Of a stretch of DNA of 64,000 bases, positions 45,175 to 54,684 are shown piece after piece. How positions within the stretch are numbered: position 1 is the stretch's first letter; every line of letters begins with the position of its first letter. The stretch covers positions 1-64,000 of the forward strand of contig CAZNXJ010000006.1 in the NCBI GenBank assembly GCA_964577115.1, written 5' to 3'. The DNA is from CAZNXJ01 sp964577115. GTDB lineage: Bacteria; Planctomycetota; Planctomycetia; Pirellulales; Pirellulaceae. Made by a program: the position numbers and the translations under genes. The notes below the pieces were generated by a model, which saw only the letters and a list, made by a program, of their open reading frames with translations, had not been told where the DNA came from and searched no databases.

Positions 45175-45750
45175 CTAGCGGGGAACCACCGCCGAGCGGC
45201 GGACGAGGACGGGAGCGGGTACGTCCCCCGTGTGTGCCGCGGCCGCATTGTGCCCAGCGCCGCTCGCCATGCGGCGCTGCCAGTTCGGTTCGCCCGGGCT
45301 CATCTCGCGAACGCCAGCATCCACACGCTCGCGGCGCAGCGCGGCTGCCCACTGGCAAAGGCGATGAACGAGCGATGGGTTGAGCCGCGTCGGGAGGGCC
45401 TCGGCTTCCGCAGCGCTGCGCTGGAGCCAGAAGCGCCGCAGATCGGTGTCACGAAACGGCTGATCCGGTTCCTGGATGTAGATCATCTCGCCGCGCGCCT
45501 CGGTCGCGCCCGTTCGGCATGCGGCGCCGGGACCGCGGTGCTGCGCGTGACGTACGACACGGACCTGCGGAAACTGGCGCGCCAGCTCATGGGCGATTTC
45601 CGACGTCTGGTCGCTCGACGCATCGTCCACAATCAGCACCTCGAAGCGGGATGTCAGATCGGTAACCGCGTCGAGAACCTGCTGCACCTGCTCGCGCAGG
45701 GAGTCTTCCGCGTTGTACACCGGCAACACGACGCCGAGGATCGGATTCAC
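45175..45750 (-). CDS. Short family-2 glycosyltransferase-like protein
   Basis: 191 residues from GTG 45750, with AGAGG nine bases upstream. The N-terminal 90 residues are a clear GT-A nucleotide-sugar half: LGVVLPVYNAEDSLREQVQQ, VLIVDDASSDQTSEIA, GPGAACRTGATEARGEMIYI. The usual DxD metal motif is replaced by QEPDQ (about 93-97), and the acceptor half is missing; the C-terminal 90 residues are Ala/Arg-rich with no family match. It may be catalytically dead or a specialised short form. It is divergent from the GT4 gene at 46131. Confidence 0.72.
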   Translation of the reverse strand: MNPILGVVLPVYNAEDSLREQVQQVLDAVTDLTSRFEVLIVDDASSDQTSEIAHELARQFPQVRVVRHAQHRGPGAACRTGATEARGEMIYIQEPDQPFRDTDLRRFWLQRSAAEAEALPTRLNPSLVHRLCQWAAALRRERVDAGVREMSPGEPNWQRRMASGAGHNAAAAHTGDVPAPVLVRRSAVVPR

Positions 45751-46130
45751 CAGGGATACCTCTGTTGCTCATTCGGAGTGCGAAGCGCCATGCCGCGTGC
45801 ATGGCTTACGGGCGAGCGCAAGGAAACGCGTCCGTGCTTGTCATCGGCCGAGCGCGCCGGCCGGCTACAGATTGGCCGCTCGCCACACACTTGCACCCAT
45901 CACACGGCAAACGCGGATTGTGGCGCTTATGCGGCGACACGCTCGCCAGCAGCCTGTTCGCTGGTGCTTGAGGAAGGCGAAGTTAGGGACGAAGCCGAGC
46001 CGAAAAAGCATGGGCTGGCTTGCACGGGACAAGAACGCGGCCTGGGCCGCACGTCCTTCCACCTCCAACGCCCGACGCTCGCTAGAATAGTCGATGGTCG
46101 CCAACCTCTCCCTGTGTCTGGCATAGAAGT
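45751..46130. other. 380-base gap between divergent glycosyltransferase genes
   Basis: Short open frames on both strands lack start signals or family motifs. TAGAAT at 46083-46088 could be a -10 for the GT4 gene, but the bases 17 upstream are not -35-like. Nothing else is recognised. Confidence 0.4.
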
Positions 46131-47228
46131 TTGCGGGTCTTACAGATCATTCCGAGTCTCGATCGGGCAGGAGCCGAAAAGCAGCTTGCGCTGCTAGCGA
46201 CCGGTCTTGCGCGCGCTGGTTGGGACGTGCATGTCGCAGCGCTCACGCGCCTCGGCCCGCTCGCCGACCCGCTCGTCGCGGCCGGCGTTCAGCTCCATGC
46301 AATCGGCAAACGCCACAAAATCGACCCGGCGGCGTATTGGCGGCTGAAACGCTTGATCGAGCAGCTGCAGCCGGACCTCGTGCAGACCTGGATGTTTGCC
46401 GCCAACGCGTACGGTCGCCAGGCCGCCTTTCAGGCGAACGCTCAGCATGTGCTGGCGAGCGAACGGTGCGTCGATCGCTGGAAGACGTGGGGACACTGGG
46501 CGATTGACCGCTATCTCGCGCGGCGCACCGAGCGGATCGTGACAAACAGTTCCGGCGTCGTCGAATACTGCGTCGCGCACGGGATCGACCAAGAGAAGTT
46601 CGTCGTGATTCCCAACGGAGTGCCGCTCGCCGAACCCGACGGCCGTTCGCGCGACGAGGTACTCGGTTCGCTCGGCCTCTCGCCCGACGTTCGGCTCATC
46701 GGTGCCGTGGGGCGGCTCTGGCCGCAGAAACGCTACAAGGACCTCATTTGGGCGGCCGATCTTTTGAAAGTGATCCGAGACGATACGCATCTGGTGATCA
46801 TCGGGGATGGCCCAGAGCGCGAGCGGCTCGAGCGGTATTGCCGGGACGTCGCGATTCTTGACCGTGTCCATCTGCTCGGCCATCGTTCGGATGTTGCTCG
46901 GCTGATGCCCCATTTCAACTGTTTCTGGTTGGGAAGCGGTTACGAAGGTCAGTCGAACGCGCTCATGGAAGCGATGGCGCTCGGGCTCCCCGTTGTCGTA
47001 ACGAACATTCCCGGCAACCGGGATCTTGTCGAGCACGATGTGACAGGGTATCTCGTGCCGGTCGGCGATCGCGCGGGCTTCGCGCGCTATACGCAGACGC
47101 TGCTTGAGGAACCCGCCGTCGCTCAGCGGCTCGGCGCGGCTGCTCGGCAGCGCATGCGCGAACAGTTTTCCGTCGAACAGATGGTGGAGCGTTACGCGGA
47201 TCTTTACCGGCGGACGGTGGAAGGGTAA
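46131..47228 (+). CDS. Family-4 glycosyltransferase
   Basis: 365 residues. Start is TTG 46131: it is the first start codon after the in-frame stop at 46083, and MRVLQIIPSLDRAGAEKQLA aligns with the GT4 N-terminus (GGAE-type loop as AGAEK). GT-B fold; the C-terminal half has NGVPLAEPDGRSR, GAVGRLWPQKRYKDLI, IIGDGPERERLERYC and the EX7E-like E-G-Q-S-N-A-L-M-E-A. It transfers sugars from nucleotide or lipid donors, probably in polysaccharide synthesis. The GTG of asnB follows five bases after its stop. Confidence 0.92.
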   Translation: MRVLQIIPSLDRAGAEKQLALLATGLARAGWDVHVAALTRLGPLADPLVAAGVQLHAIGKRHKIDPAAYWRLKRLIEQLQPDLVQTWMFAANAYGRQAAFQANAQHVLASERCVDRWKTWGHWAIDRYLARRTERIVTNSSGVVEYCVAHGIDQEKFVVIPNGVPLAEPDGRSRDEVLGSLGLSPDVRLIGAVGRLWPQKRYKDLIWAADLLKVIRDDTHLVIIGDGPERERLERYCRDVAILDRVHLLGHRSDVARLMPHFNCFWLGSGYEGQSNALMEAMALGLPVVVTNIPGNRDLVEHDVTGYLVPVGDRAGFARYTQTLLEEPAVAQRLGAAARQRMREQFSVEQMVERYADLYRRTVEG

Positions 47229-47233
47229 CCAGC

Positions 47234-49177
47234 GTGTGTGGAATTACCGGCGCCGTCTGGACAGATCCGCAGCGAGCGATCGGGCCAGAGACGCTCGAAC
47301 GCATGACGGACGTGTTGCGGCACCGGGGGCCGGACGACGTCGGCCAGTGGCGCAGCGAGTACCGGTTGCAAGCGCCGAACGAGGCGATGCCTGGCGTCGC
47401 GCTGGGCTTCCGCCGGCTCGCGATCATCGACCTTCCCGGAGGACACCAGCCGCTGTCCAACGAAGACGGCACTGTCTGGGTGGTGTTCAACGGCGAGATC
47501 TACAATTTCCGCGCGCTGCGCCGGCGGCTCGAAGGCGCGGGCCACACATTTCGCACGCGCAGCGACACCGAAACGATTGTGCACCTTTACGAGGACGAGG
47601 GGCCGGATTGCTTTACGCACCTGAACGGTATGTTCGCGATTGCGATCTGGGATGCCCGCCAGCGGCAATTGATCCTGGGCCGCGATCGCCTCGGTGAAAA
47701 ACCGCTCGTCTATTGCCACCAGCCCGGGCGACTGATGTTTGCCAGTGAGCTGAAGAGTTTGCGGCAAGTTGGCGGCGTTGATTTTGAGCTCGATTTGCAA
47801 TCGATCGACGAGTACTTCACGTACCAGTACGTTCCGTATCCGCGCACGATCTATCGAGGGGTCGCGAAACTACCTCCGGGCCATCTGGCCGTGTATCGCG
47901 ACGACCGGCTCGAAGTCCGCCGGTACTGGAATCCGGATTTCGGCGCCGAGTACTCGGGAACGGAAGCGAGCGCGACGGAGCAGCTCCGCGAGCTGCTTGA
48001 CTGCTCGGTGGCCATGCGCCTTCAAAGCGACGTGCCGCTGGGAGCATTCCTTTCGGGCGGCGTCGATTCGTCGCTTGTTACCGCGCTGGTCTGCCGGCAT
48101 TCGGCGGATAAGGTCAAAACGTTTTCGATTGGCTTTCCGATCCGCGAATACGACGAAACACGCTATGCCCGGCAAATGGCCGAACGGCTCGAGACGGACC
48201 ACGAGGAGCTGATTGTCACGCCGAGCGGTGTCGACATTTTGCCGCGGCTCGTGTGGCACTACGACGAACCGTTTGCCGACAGCTCGGCAATTCCCACGTG
48301 GTATCTTGCGCAGATGACGCGGCAGCACGTCACCGTCGCGCTGACGGGCGACGGCGGCGACGAGCTGTTCGTGGGCTATCCGCGTTACCGCGCTGCGGCG
48401 CTTGCCGCGCGTCTCGATCGCTCGGGCCCCTTGCGCGCGGTACTCGCCGCGCGCGCCTGGCAGCGCCTTCCCGCGCCGGCTCGGCAGAAATCACGCCTTC
48501 GCCAGTGGAAGCGGTTCAGCGAAGCTCTGGGGCAGAGTCCGCTGCGGAGGTATTTGGATTGGATTTCCATCTACAACGAGCAGCGTCGAGCGGCGCTGTA
48601 CTCGGACGCGTTCATCGCCGAGCTGCCGAACAGTGATCCGGTGCATTTTCTTCAACACGCCGCCGCTCGCGCGCGCGGTCGCGATGACGTGACGGCGATC
48701 GCGATTACCGATCTGTTGACCTACCTACCGTGCGATTTGATGTATAAGGTAGACATCGCCTCGATGGCCCATGGGCTCGAGTGCCGCCAGCCGCTGCTGG
48801 ATCACCGCGTGGTCGAATTCGTGACGAGCTTGCCGCTGCGGTGGAAGTTCCGCCGGGGACGTGGAAAACGGATTCTGCGGCGCGCGTTTGGGGATTTGGT
48901 TCCATCAGCGATCTGGCAGCGCCCGAAGATGGGCTTTGGTGTTCCGCTGGACCACTGGTTTCGAGGCGAACTAAAAGAGATGGCTCACGATGTGCTTCTC
49001 GGATCAACTGCGATGGAGACGGGGTATTTCCGTCGCGACACGATCGAGCGTTTGATTCGCGAACACATCAGCGGGCAGTTCGATCACGCGTATCGATTGT
49101 GGGCCTTGTTAGTTTTTGAACTTTGGCGGCGGCAGTGGGGCGGGCCGGCAGCAGCCGGCGCGCATCCGCGCCACTAG
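47234..49177 (+). CDS. asnB: Asparagine synthetase B-type amidotransferase (glutamine-hydrolysing)
   Basis: 647 residues from GTG 47234, giving the needed Met-Cys2 (MCGITG) whose cysteine becomes the N-terminal nucleophile. The glutaminase domain (about 1-215) has RHRGPDDVG, RLAIIDLPGGHQPLSNEDG and FNGEIYNF. The synthetase domain has the PP-loop SGGVDSS (274-280) and ALTGDGGDELFVGYPRY. Full-length, so it should amidate a carboxylate with ATP and glutamine. Its place directly behind a GT4 gene, five bases apart, suggests sugar or polymer amidation rather than free asparagine; planctomycete PEP-CTERM/exopolysaccharide loci often carry such genes. Confidence 0.93.
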   Translation: MCGITGAVWTDPQRAIGPETLERMTDVLRHRGPDDVGQWRSEYRLQAPNEAMPGVALGFRRLAIIDLPGGHQPLSNEDGTVWVVFNGEIYNFRALRRRLEGAGHTFRTRSDTETIVHLYEDEGPDCFTHLNGMFAIAIWDARQRQLILGRDRLGEKPLVYCHQPGRLMFASELKSLRQVGGVDFELDLQSIDEYFTYQYVPYPRTIYRGVAKLPPGHLAVYRDDRLEVRRYWNPDFGAEYSGTEASATEQLRELLDCSVAMRLQSDVPLGAFLSGGVDSSLVTALVCRHSADKVKTFSIGFPIREYDETRYARQMAERLETDHEELIVTPSGVDILPRLVWHYDEPFADSSAIPTWYLAQMTRQHVTVALTGDGGDELFVGYPRYRAAALAARLDRSGPLRAVLAARAWQRLPAPARQKSRLRQWKRFSEALGQSPLRRYLDWISIYNEQRRAALYSDAFIAELPNSDPVHFLQHAAARARGRDDVTAIAITDLLTYLPCDLMYKVDIASMAHGLECRQPLLDHRVVEFVTSLPLRWKFRRGRGKRILRRAFGDLVPSAIWQRPKMGFGVPLDHWFRGELKEMAHDVLLGSTAMETGYFRRDTIERLIREHISGQFDHAYRLWALLVFELWRRQWGGPAAAGAHPRH

Positions 49178-49352
49178 CTTGCACTAGCGGCATACGTTCG
49201 TCGGCTGAGCGCTTGCGAGAGAGGCGGGTGGCTCCGGCCGTCCCGAGCGGGACGGGGCAGGGAGTAAGCGAGGGATCTCTCGGAACGCGCAGACCGGTGG
49301 GCGAGCTTGCGCGGCGCAGGCGGCGACCGTCGCAGACACACGGAGCGTACCG

Positions 49353-50609
49353 ATGAACGACACACTCGCGGTGGTCCTCGCGGGAGGCAAAGGGTCCCGA
49401 CTGGAACCTCTCACGCGCGATCGCGCCAAACCGGCCGTGCCCTTCGGGGGCAACTATCGCATCATCGACTTTGCCTTGTCGAATTGCCTGAACAGCGGCC
49501 TGCGGAAGATGCTGGTCCTCACGCAGTACAAAGCGATGAGCCTCGACCGGCACATCAACCTGGGATGGCGCCACTTCTTCTGCCGCGAACTAGGTGAGTT
49601 CATCGACGTTGTGCCGCCGCAGCAGCGGATCGACGAGCACTGGTATCAGGGCACCGCCGACGCGGTGTACCAGAATATTTACGCGCTCGAGAAGGAACGC
49701 CCCACGTACGTCGTCATCCTGGCGGGCGACCACATCTACAAGATGAATTACCAGACGATGGTCGACTTCCACAAAGAGACTGGGGCCGACCTGACCGTCG
49801 GCGCGCTGCGCGTTCCGTTGGCCGACGGCAATCGTTTCGGCATCATCGAAGTGGACCGCGAAGGGCGCGTCGTTGGCTTCGACGAAAAACCGCCGCACCC
49901 AAAGCCAATGCCGGGCGACGACCAGCATTGCTTCGGTTCGATGGGCATCTACGTATTCACGGCCCGCTTCCTGTTTGAACAGCTTTGCCGCGACGCCACG
50001 GATCCGAAGAGCAATCACGATTTCGGCCGAAACATCATTCCCTCGGTTATCGACACCCACCGCGTCTATGCCTTTCCCTTCCGCGACGAGAACCGCAAGA
50101 CCGATGCGTACTGGCGCGACGTTGGAACGCTGGACGCGTACTTCGAGGCCAACATGGACCTCGTCCATATCGACCCCGAATTGAACATGTACGACGAGGA
50201 GTGGCCGATCCGGACGTACCAGCCGAATCTGCCGCCGCCGAAGTTCGTCTTTGGCAGCCGAGGCCCCGAGGATCGCCGAGGCCATGCGCTGGATAGCATC
50301 GTCTGCCAGGGGTGCGTGCTTTCCGGGGGGCTCGTGGAACGCAGCATCTTGAGCCCCCGCGTGCGCGTGAACAGCTATGCGCGCGTCGAGGATTCGATCC
50401 TGTTCGAGGGCGTCGATATCGGACGCCATGCGCGGATTCGCCGAGCGATCATCGACAAGGGCGTCAAGATTCCGCCGCATGCCGAGATCGGTTACGACAT
50501 CGAGCTCGATCGCCGCCGCGGGTTTGCCGTCAGCGATTCGGGCGTCGTCGTCATCGCCAAGACCGATGGCGTCGAACAGTTGCTCGAAGCCGAAAAGCTC
50601 GCGAGCTAA
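49353..50609 (+). CDS. glgC: Glucose-1-phosphate adenylyltransferase
   Basis: 418 residues. Makes ADP-glucose from ATP and glucose-1-phosphate, the committed step of glycogen synthesis. Motifs: VLAGGKGSRLEPLTRDRAKP, FGGNYRIIDFALSNCLNSG, WYQGTADAVYQN, FGIIEVDREGRVVGFDEKP, YWRDVGTLDAYFEANMDL, and left-handed beta-helix repeats at the C-terminus (GGLVERSILSPRVRVNSYAR). Length is normal. GGAG lies eight bases before the ATG. No other glg genes are in the window. Confidence 0.97.
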   Translation: MNDTLAVVLAGGKGSRLEPLTRDRAKPAVPFGGNYRIIDFALSNCLNSGLRKMLVLTQYKAMSLDRHINLGWRHFFCRELGEFIDVVPPQQRIDEHWYQGTADAVYQNIYALEKERPTYVVILAGDHIYKMNYQTMVDFHKETGADLTVGALRVPLADGNRFGIIEVDREGRVVGFDEKPPHPKPMPGDDQHCFGSMGIYVFTARFLFEQLCRDATDPKSNHDFGRNIIPSVIDTHRVYAFPFRDENRKTDAYWRDVGTLDAYFEANMDLVHIDPELNMYDEEWPIRTYQPNLPPPKFVFGSRGPEDRRGHALDSIVCQGCVLSGGLVERSILSPRVRVNSYARVEDSILFEGVDIGRHARIRRAIIDKGVKIPPHAEIGYDIELDRRRGFAVSDSGVVVIAKTDGVEQLLEAEKLAS

Positions 50610-50641
50610 ATGCGGCGAAGGCTGCGGAGCGGGACCCAGCG

Positions 50642-50827
50642 CTAGCTTGGCTTGTTCTCACTCCCATTGCGGCGCTCACGCAATTCGGCTTCGAGCTCGT
50701 CGAGCTCTTTGCCGAGTTGCCAGTCGCGGTACATCGAATGGAGCGCGTCGCCAATCAGGTACAGTATGTACGCGGCGGTGGCGATCACCAGAAATACGAT
50801 CACGAAGAAGAAAAACGCGCGCTTCAT
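50642..50827 (-). CDS. Small single-pass membrane protein, 61 residues
   Basis: Start ATG 50827 (MKRAFFFFVIVFL) with an AGGGA-type Shine-Dalgarno close by; an in-frame ATG at 50860 would add 11 polar residues. One hydrophobic helix at about 4-28, then a charged amphipathic tail (DWQLGKELDELEAELRERRN). It sits 141 bases downstream of miaB on the same strand. Function unknown. Confidence 0.65.
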   Translation of the reverse strand: MKRAFFFFVIVFLVIATAAYILYLIGDALHSMYRDWQLGKELDELEAELRERRNGSENKPS

Positions 50828-50967
50828 CCCAATCCCTTGTTCTGAATAGGCCCGTGCCACGGCGGTCGCGCGACGCCGAGCGGCGCTACCGCCGCCGGGC
50901 GTCGTGCGACCGGTCCGAACCGGCGTGCGAGTCCGTTCTCGGCTCCATCCGCACTGCTCCTGCTTCC

Positions 50968-52386
50968 CTACAGCGTCAGCGCGTAAACTTCCGGCCCGAC
51001 GTGATCGGTAACGACGCTGCCGAACAGCGTATGCGCGGAGGCATCGTAGATCGTGATCGGCAAGATCTGGCCTACCTGCCGCGTGTTGCCGTCAAACACC
51101 ACAATCCGGTCGCAGTGGGTGCGGCCCATGAGCTGCACGTTCGCTCCTTCCGCGCCTCGCTTCTGAGCCGTCTTGCTCGGGCCTTCCACCAATACGTCAA
51201 ACGTGCGCCCGAGCAGCTTCTGATTGTCCTCGGCGCTGATCTCGTTCTGCACTTGTAGCAGCTCGTTATTGCGGCGCTGCTTCACTTCCAGCGGCACGTC
51301 GTCGATCAGCCGCTCGGCGGCCTTCGTCCCCTCGCGCACGCTGTATTTGAAAATGAAGCTGTTCTTGAAACGGCAATGCCGCACCATTTCGACGGTCTGC
51401 TGGAAGTCCTCTTCGGTTTCCCCGCAGAACCCCACGATGAAGTCGCTTGAAATCGTGGCTTCAGGCAGATGCGTTCGGATGCGTTCGAGCATCTCGAGAT
51501 AGTCCTCGACTGTGTACCCGCGCTTCATGCGCTGGAGCACCTGGTTCGAACCGCTTTGCAGCGGGACATGCAGGTACGGGGACACCTTCGGCAGATCGCG
51601 GACGGCTTCGAGCAGATCAGTGGTCATGTCCTTTGGGTAGTTCGTGACGAACTTGATCCGCTGGAGACCTTCGATGTCGTGCAGCCGGTAGAGCAGATCG
51701 GACAGGCGCGTGATCGAATCGCCCGAGCGGTAGCGGTAGCTGTTGACGGTCTGGCCGAGCAGCGTGATTTCCAGGCAGCCTTGGCCGGCGAGCGTCTGCG
51801 CTTCGCTGACGATCTGCTCGGGGGGCCGTCCTTGTTCGGGGCCGCGCGTCATGGGTACGACGCAGTACGTGCAGAATTTGTCGCAGCCGATCTGAATGCG
51901 CAAATAGGCCTGAAAGGGCGTGGGGCGCATCTGGGGATCGCGCAGGGGATCGAACGTTTCGTGGCTACGTCGAATGTCTTCGGTCGAGCCGTCACGCCGT
52001 CCGAGGCTCACGGCAAGCTGCTGGCGCTCGCCTCGGCGAGCTCCGTCGATGAGCTCGGGGACTTTATGCAATTGCCCCGGCCCGACAACGAGATCAACAT
52101 ACGGCGCTCGCTCGAAGATCAGCCGCTGATCCTTTTGCGCCATGCAGCCGAGCACGCCGATCACTTTCTCGGGATGCTTTTGCTTCAGCCGCCGCAGCGT
52201 CCCAAGCGCGCTGTAGATCTTGTCTTCGGCGTGCTGCCGCACGCTACATGTGTTGTAGAGGATCGTGTCGGCTTGCTCGACGTTGCTCGTCAGCTCATAC
52301 CCCTGACGCCGCAGGCTCGCGACCACCATTTCGCTGTCCAGCATGTTCATCTGGCAGCCGACCGTTTCGATATACAAACGTTTCAT
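50968..52386 (-). CDS. miaB: tRNA-2-methylthio-N6-dimethylallyladenosine synthase MiaB
   Basis: 472 residues. Radical-SAM methylthiotransferase: N-terminal cluster cysteines C11, C47 and C81, radical-SAM cysteines C168, C172, C175 (CDKFCTYC), and a C-terminal TRAM domain (about 380-450). TVGCQMNMLDSEMV and TRGPEQGRPPEQI are family motifs. It adds the methylthio group at A37 of tRNAs reading UNN codons. The gene lies on the minus strand with small membrane protein, fmt and def genes upstream; likely a translation-related cluster. Confidence 0.97.
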   Translation of the reverse strand: MKRLYIETVGCQMNMLDSEMVVASLRRQGYELTSNVEQADTILYNTCSVRQHAEDKIYSALGTLRRLKQKHPEKVIGVLGCMAQKDQRLIFERAPYVDLVVGPGQLHKVPELIDGARRGERQQLAVSLGRRDGSTEDIRRSHETFDPLRDPQMRPTPFQAYLRIQIGCDKFCTYCVVPMTRGPEQGRPPEQIVSEAQTLAGQGCLEITLLGQTVNSYRYRSGDSITRLSDLLYRLHDIEGLQRIKFVTNYPKDMTTDLLEAVRDLPKVSPYLHVPLQSGSNQVLQRMKRGYTVEDYLEMLERIRTHLPEATISSDFIVGFCGETEEDFQQTVEMVRHCRFKNSFIFKYSVREGTKAAERLIDDVPLEVKQRRNNELLQVQNEISAEDNQKLLGRTFDVLVEGPSKTAQKRGAEGANVQLMGRTHCDRIVVFDGNTRQVGQILPITIYDASAHTLFGSVVTDHVGPEVYALTL

Positions 52387-52425
52387 GAACGATTCATCAA
52401 TCGGATGGAAGGTTCGTCCAAACCG

Positions 52426-52644
52426 CTACGCGGCCCGGCGTCCGGCCGAGTCTCGGCCCTTGTCCTGGGCTCCGGCCGTTTTCTTTTTGGCAGCGCCGCG
52501 GCGCCGTTTTTCATCTTCGATTTGCCGGCGCAGCTCGGACAGCAACTGGTCGCGATAGCGGGCCATGAGCCGCACGAGCGTCAGCACCGCGACGTACACG
52601 GCGATAATGAGCAGCGCGATGTCCCAAGAAGTCAGCGCATCCAT
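52426..52644 (-). CDS. Small membrane protein, 72 residues
   Basis: MDALTSWDIALLIIAVYVAV opens one hydrophobic helix (about 9-27), then a basic coiled segment (MARYRDQLLSELRRQIEDEK) and a Lys/Arg/Ala-rich tail. Located 39 bases upstream of miaB, same strand, and 194 bases downstream of fmt. No known family recognised. The helix and the strand-consistent codon bias support it as real. Confidence 0.65.
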   Translation of the reverse strand: MDALTSWDIALLIIAVYVAVLTLVRLMARYRDQLLSELRRQIEDEKRRRGAAKKKTAGAQDKGRDSAGRRAA

Positions 52645-52838
52645 GCACGTGCTCCGGGCGATAGGAAGTCACTTGAATGATGTTAGCACGGACGACGCTG
52701 CGGGGGCGAGGGGGATTTCGAGCGGCAGAGGCTGCGGGGGGAGGGGCGAGTTGCCCGGCGTGCGGCGGTTTGGCATCGCCTGGCGAGCTGCCTCTGGACC
52801 CCGATTCCGTGCGGTGCCGCGTTCGGCCGCCCTTGGGG

Positions 52839-53804
52839 TTAGATCAGCTTCTGCCCCGGCTGGATACGGTGCCCCCGGAGGAACTCGTCCACGTTCATTT
52901 TCCGCTTGCCCGCTGGCTGTAGGCGTTCGATGCGTACGAGCGCTCCATCTCCGGCCATTACAAGCAGCCGGTCGCCCTCGGCGACGACCACTTCGCCGGG
53001 CTCGGCCGAGCGAGAAGCGCCTGGTTCGATGCTCACGCGATCAATAATCAGCCGAACCGGCTCGCTTCCCTCCGGCGACCACTGGGTATAGCTGCCGGGC
53101 CAGGGCTTCAGGCCCCGCACATGGTTGCGGATCGACTCGGCCGGCTTCGTCCAATCGATCGCCCCGTCGCTCTTCGCGAAACGTGGAGCTCGGCTGGCTA
53201 GCGATGCATCCTGGGGTGTGCCGATCGCCGAGTGGCCGTCCCAGGCCGAGAGCATCTCGATAGCTTCGTGCACCGCGCCGACGCCTTCGCGCGCGAGCCG
53301 CTCTTCGAGCGTCACCGCGTCGTCTTCGGGCAGGATCGGAACGCGGCGCTGGACGAGCATCGGGCCGGCATCGAGCCGCGGGGTCATGTGGATGACGGTC
53401 ACGCCGGTTTCTTCGTCGCCGGACAGGATGGCCCACTGAACCGGTGCGGCTCCGCGATACTTCGGCAGAAGTGAGCCGTGCAGGTTGATGCCGCCCCGGC
53501 GAGCGGCCGCGAGCGTGGCGGGTTTCAGGATCTGGCCGTAATCGCAGACGACCAGCAGATCGGGCGCGAGACGCTCGAGTAACGCCACGGACTCGGCATC
53601 ATTGACGTTCGGCGGGTCGTGGATGGGTAGTCCCGCGTCGAGGGCGACGCGCCGTGCCGGCCCGGGTTCGACGGGCCGGTTCTTTTTGACCACGCGACGT
53701 TCGGGCTGCGTGAACAGCGCCACCACCTCGTGGTCGGGCGCTTCGATCAAGCTCTGGAAACTCGGGGCGGCAAACGGGCCTGTTCCCATCAGCACGATTC
53801 GCAT
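52839..53804 (-). CDS. fmt: Methionyl-tRNA formyltransferase
   Basis: 321 residues, typical length. MRIVLMGTGPFAAPSFQSLI at the start, HGSLLPKYRGAAPVQWAILS with the catalytic His and the folate loop, DAGPMLVQR, and a C-terminal OB-fold domain (about 210-310). It formylates Met-tRNA(fMet) with 10-formyltetrahydrofolate. Peptide deformylase, which removes the formyl group later, lies 87 bases upstream on the same strand, the classic def-fmt arrangement. Confidence 0.97.
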   Translation of the reverse strand: MRIVLMGTGPFAAPSFQSLIEAPDHEVVALFTQPERRVVKKNRPVEPGPARRVALDAGLPIHDPPNVNDAESVALLERLAPDLLVVCDYGQILKPATLAAARRGGINLHGSLLPKYRGAAPVQWAILSGDEETGVTVIHMTPRLDAGPMLVQRRVPILPEDDAVTLEERLAREGVGAVHEAIEMLSAWDGHSAIGTPQDASLASRAPRFAKSDGAIDWTKPAESIRNHVRGLKPWPGSYTQWSPEGSEPVRLIIDRVSIEPGASRSAEPGEVVVAEGDRLLVMAGDGALVRIERLQPAGKRKMNVDEFLRGHRIQPGQKLI

Positions 53805-53891
53805 GGCGATACACTCCTCCTGGCGCGGGCGATGCCGCCGGATGCAGGGCGAGCGGCGTGGCGGGGCCGGACGTCGCCTTGCGACGGGCGA

Positions 53892-54476
53892 CTAGCAGTA
53901 ACGCGATTCCCATTCGGCCAGATGCGCCGCGTTCTCTTCGATGCTAGGAAGTTGGCCGGCCTGCCGCGCTGTCTCGTAGTCCCGCTCGAACTCAAGCAAC
54001 TTCTCGCGACGCTCCTCCAGAGCTTCCTCGCTCATGCGGTCCGTAAACAATACTCCGTCTAGATGGTCCAGTTCGTGCTGAACGACGCGTGCGAAAAGGC
54101 CGTTCAAATCGCCGCGAAACTCTTCGCCTGACAGGTTGTACGCCGAGATCCGTACCTGCTTCGGGCGGACGACCGGGCCGTAGAGCCCCGGGAGACTGAG
54201 GCAACCTTCTTCCGACTCGCTGCTGCCGCGCGGCATCGAAATCACGGGGTTCAGGAAGACGAGCTCCTCACCGGCACCGGGCTGGCCTTCGAGATTAACG
54301 ACGAACAGACGCAGCGGCAGACCCACCTGATTGGCGGCCAGGCCGACGCCCTGAGCTTCGTACATGCGGTCGAACATTTCACGGACGATCCGCCGTAATT
54401 CAGCGTCGACGCGCTTGATCGTCTTGGAAGTGTGGCGAAGAGTCGGATGAGGATAGCGAATGATTTCCAGCGGCAT
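53892..54476 (-). CDS. def: Peptide deformylase
   Basis: 194 residues. Metal-binding deformylase motifs: GVGLAANQVG (43-52), EGCLSLP with metal ligand C92, and QHELDHLDG with H134 and H138 as ligands and E135 as the catalytic acid. Removes the formyl group from nascent proteins. C-terminal 25 residues extend beyond the core, as in many planctomycete forms. Located directly upstream of fmt in the same direction. Confidence 0.97.
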   Translation of the reverse strand: MPLEIIRYPHPTLRHTSKTIKRVDAELRRIVREMFDRMYEAQGVGLAANQVGLPLRLFVVNLEGQPGAGEELVFLNPVISMPRGSSESEEGCLSLPGLYGPVVRPKQVRISAYNLSGEEFRGDLNGLFARVVQHELDHLDGVLFTDRMSEEALEERREKLLEFERDYETARQAGQLPSIEENAAHLAEWESRYC

Positions 54477-54534
54477 TGCGCAGCGCAGCGGCGTCCAGTG
54501 AACGGGGAGAGGTCGAACAAAGGCTATGTGGAAT

Positions 54535-54636
54535 TTGTAGGTTAAGTGCGTGTGCCGGACAACGGTAGGCAGGCCCTGCTCGTGCAGCTCGCCACGCGGC
54601 GATTGCTCAACCTACAATACATATTGTCCCTACAAA
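54535..54636. promoter_or_regulatory. Repeated CCTACAA motifs and palindrome in divergent region
   Basis: Region between def and the VWA gene. CCTACAA occurs at 54611-54617 and 54629-54635 (plus) and as its complement TTGTAGG at 54535-54541. The first copy overlaps the palindrome ACAATA-CA-TATTGT (54614-54627). Could be an operator; no regulator is proposed. Confidence 0.3.
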
Positions 54637-54655
54637 TTGGCGTTCCATATTGGCT

Positions 54656-54684
54656 TTGACCGCGCGGCGCGGCCTTCCTAGAAT
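54656..54684 (+). promoter_or_regulatory. Sigma-70-like promoter for the VWA-ExbBD operon
   Basis: TTGACC (54656-54661), a 17-base spacer and TAGAAT (54679-54684): five of six matches in each hexamer at ideal spacing, the best promoter match I see in the window. A start site near 54691 would give a leader of about 50 bases before ATG 54741. Confidence 0.65.

Noticed and set aside
45865..46104. 79-codon minus-strand frame in the gap before the GT4 gene
   Set aside because: No ribosome binding site, no motif and biased composition.
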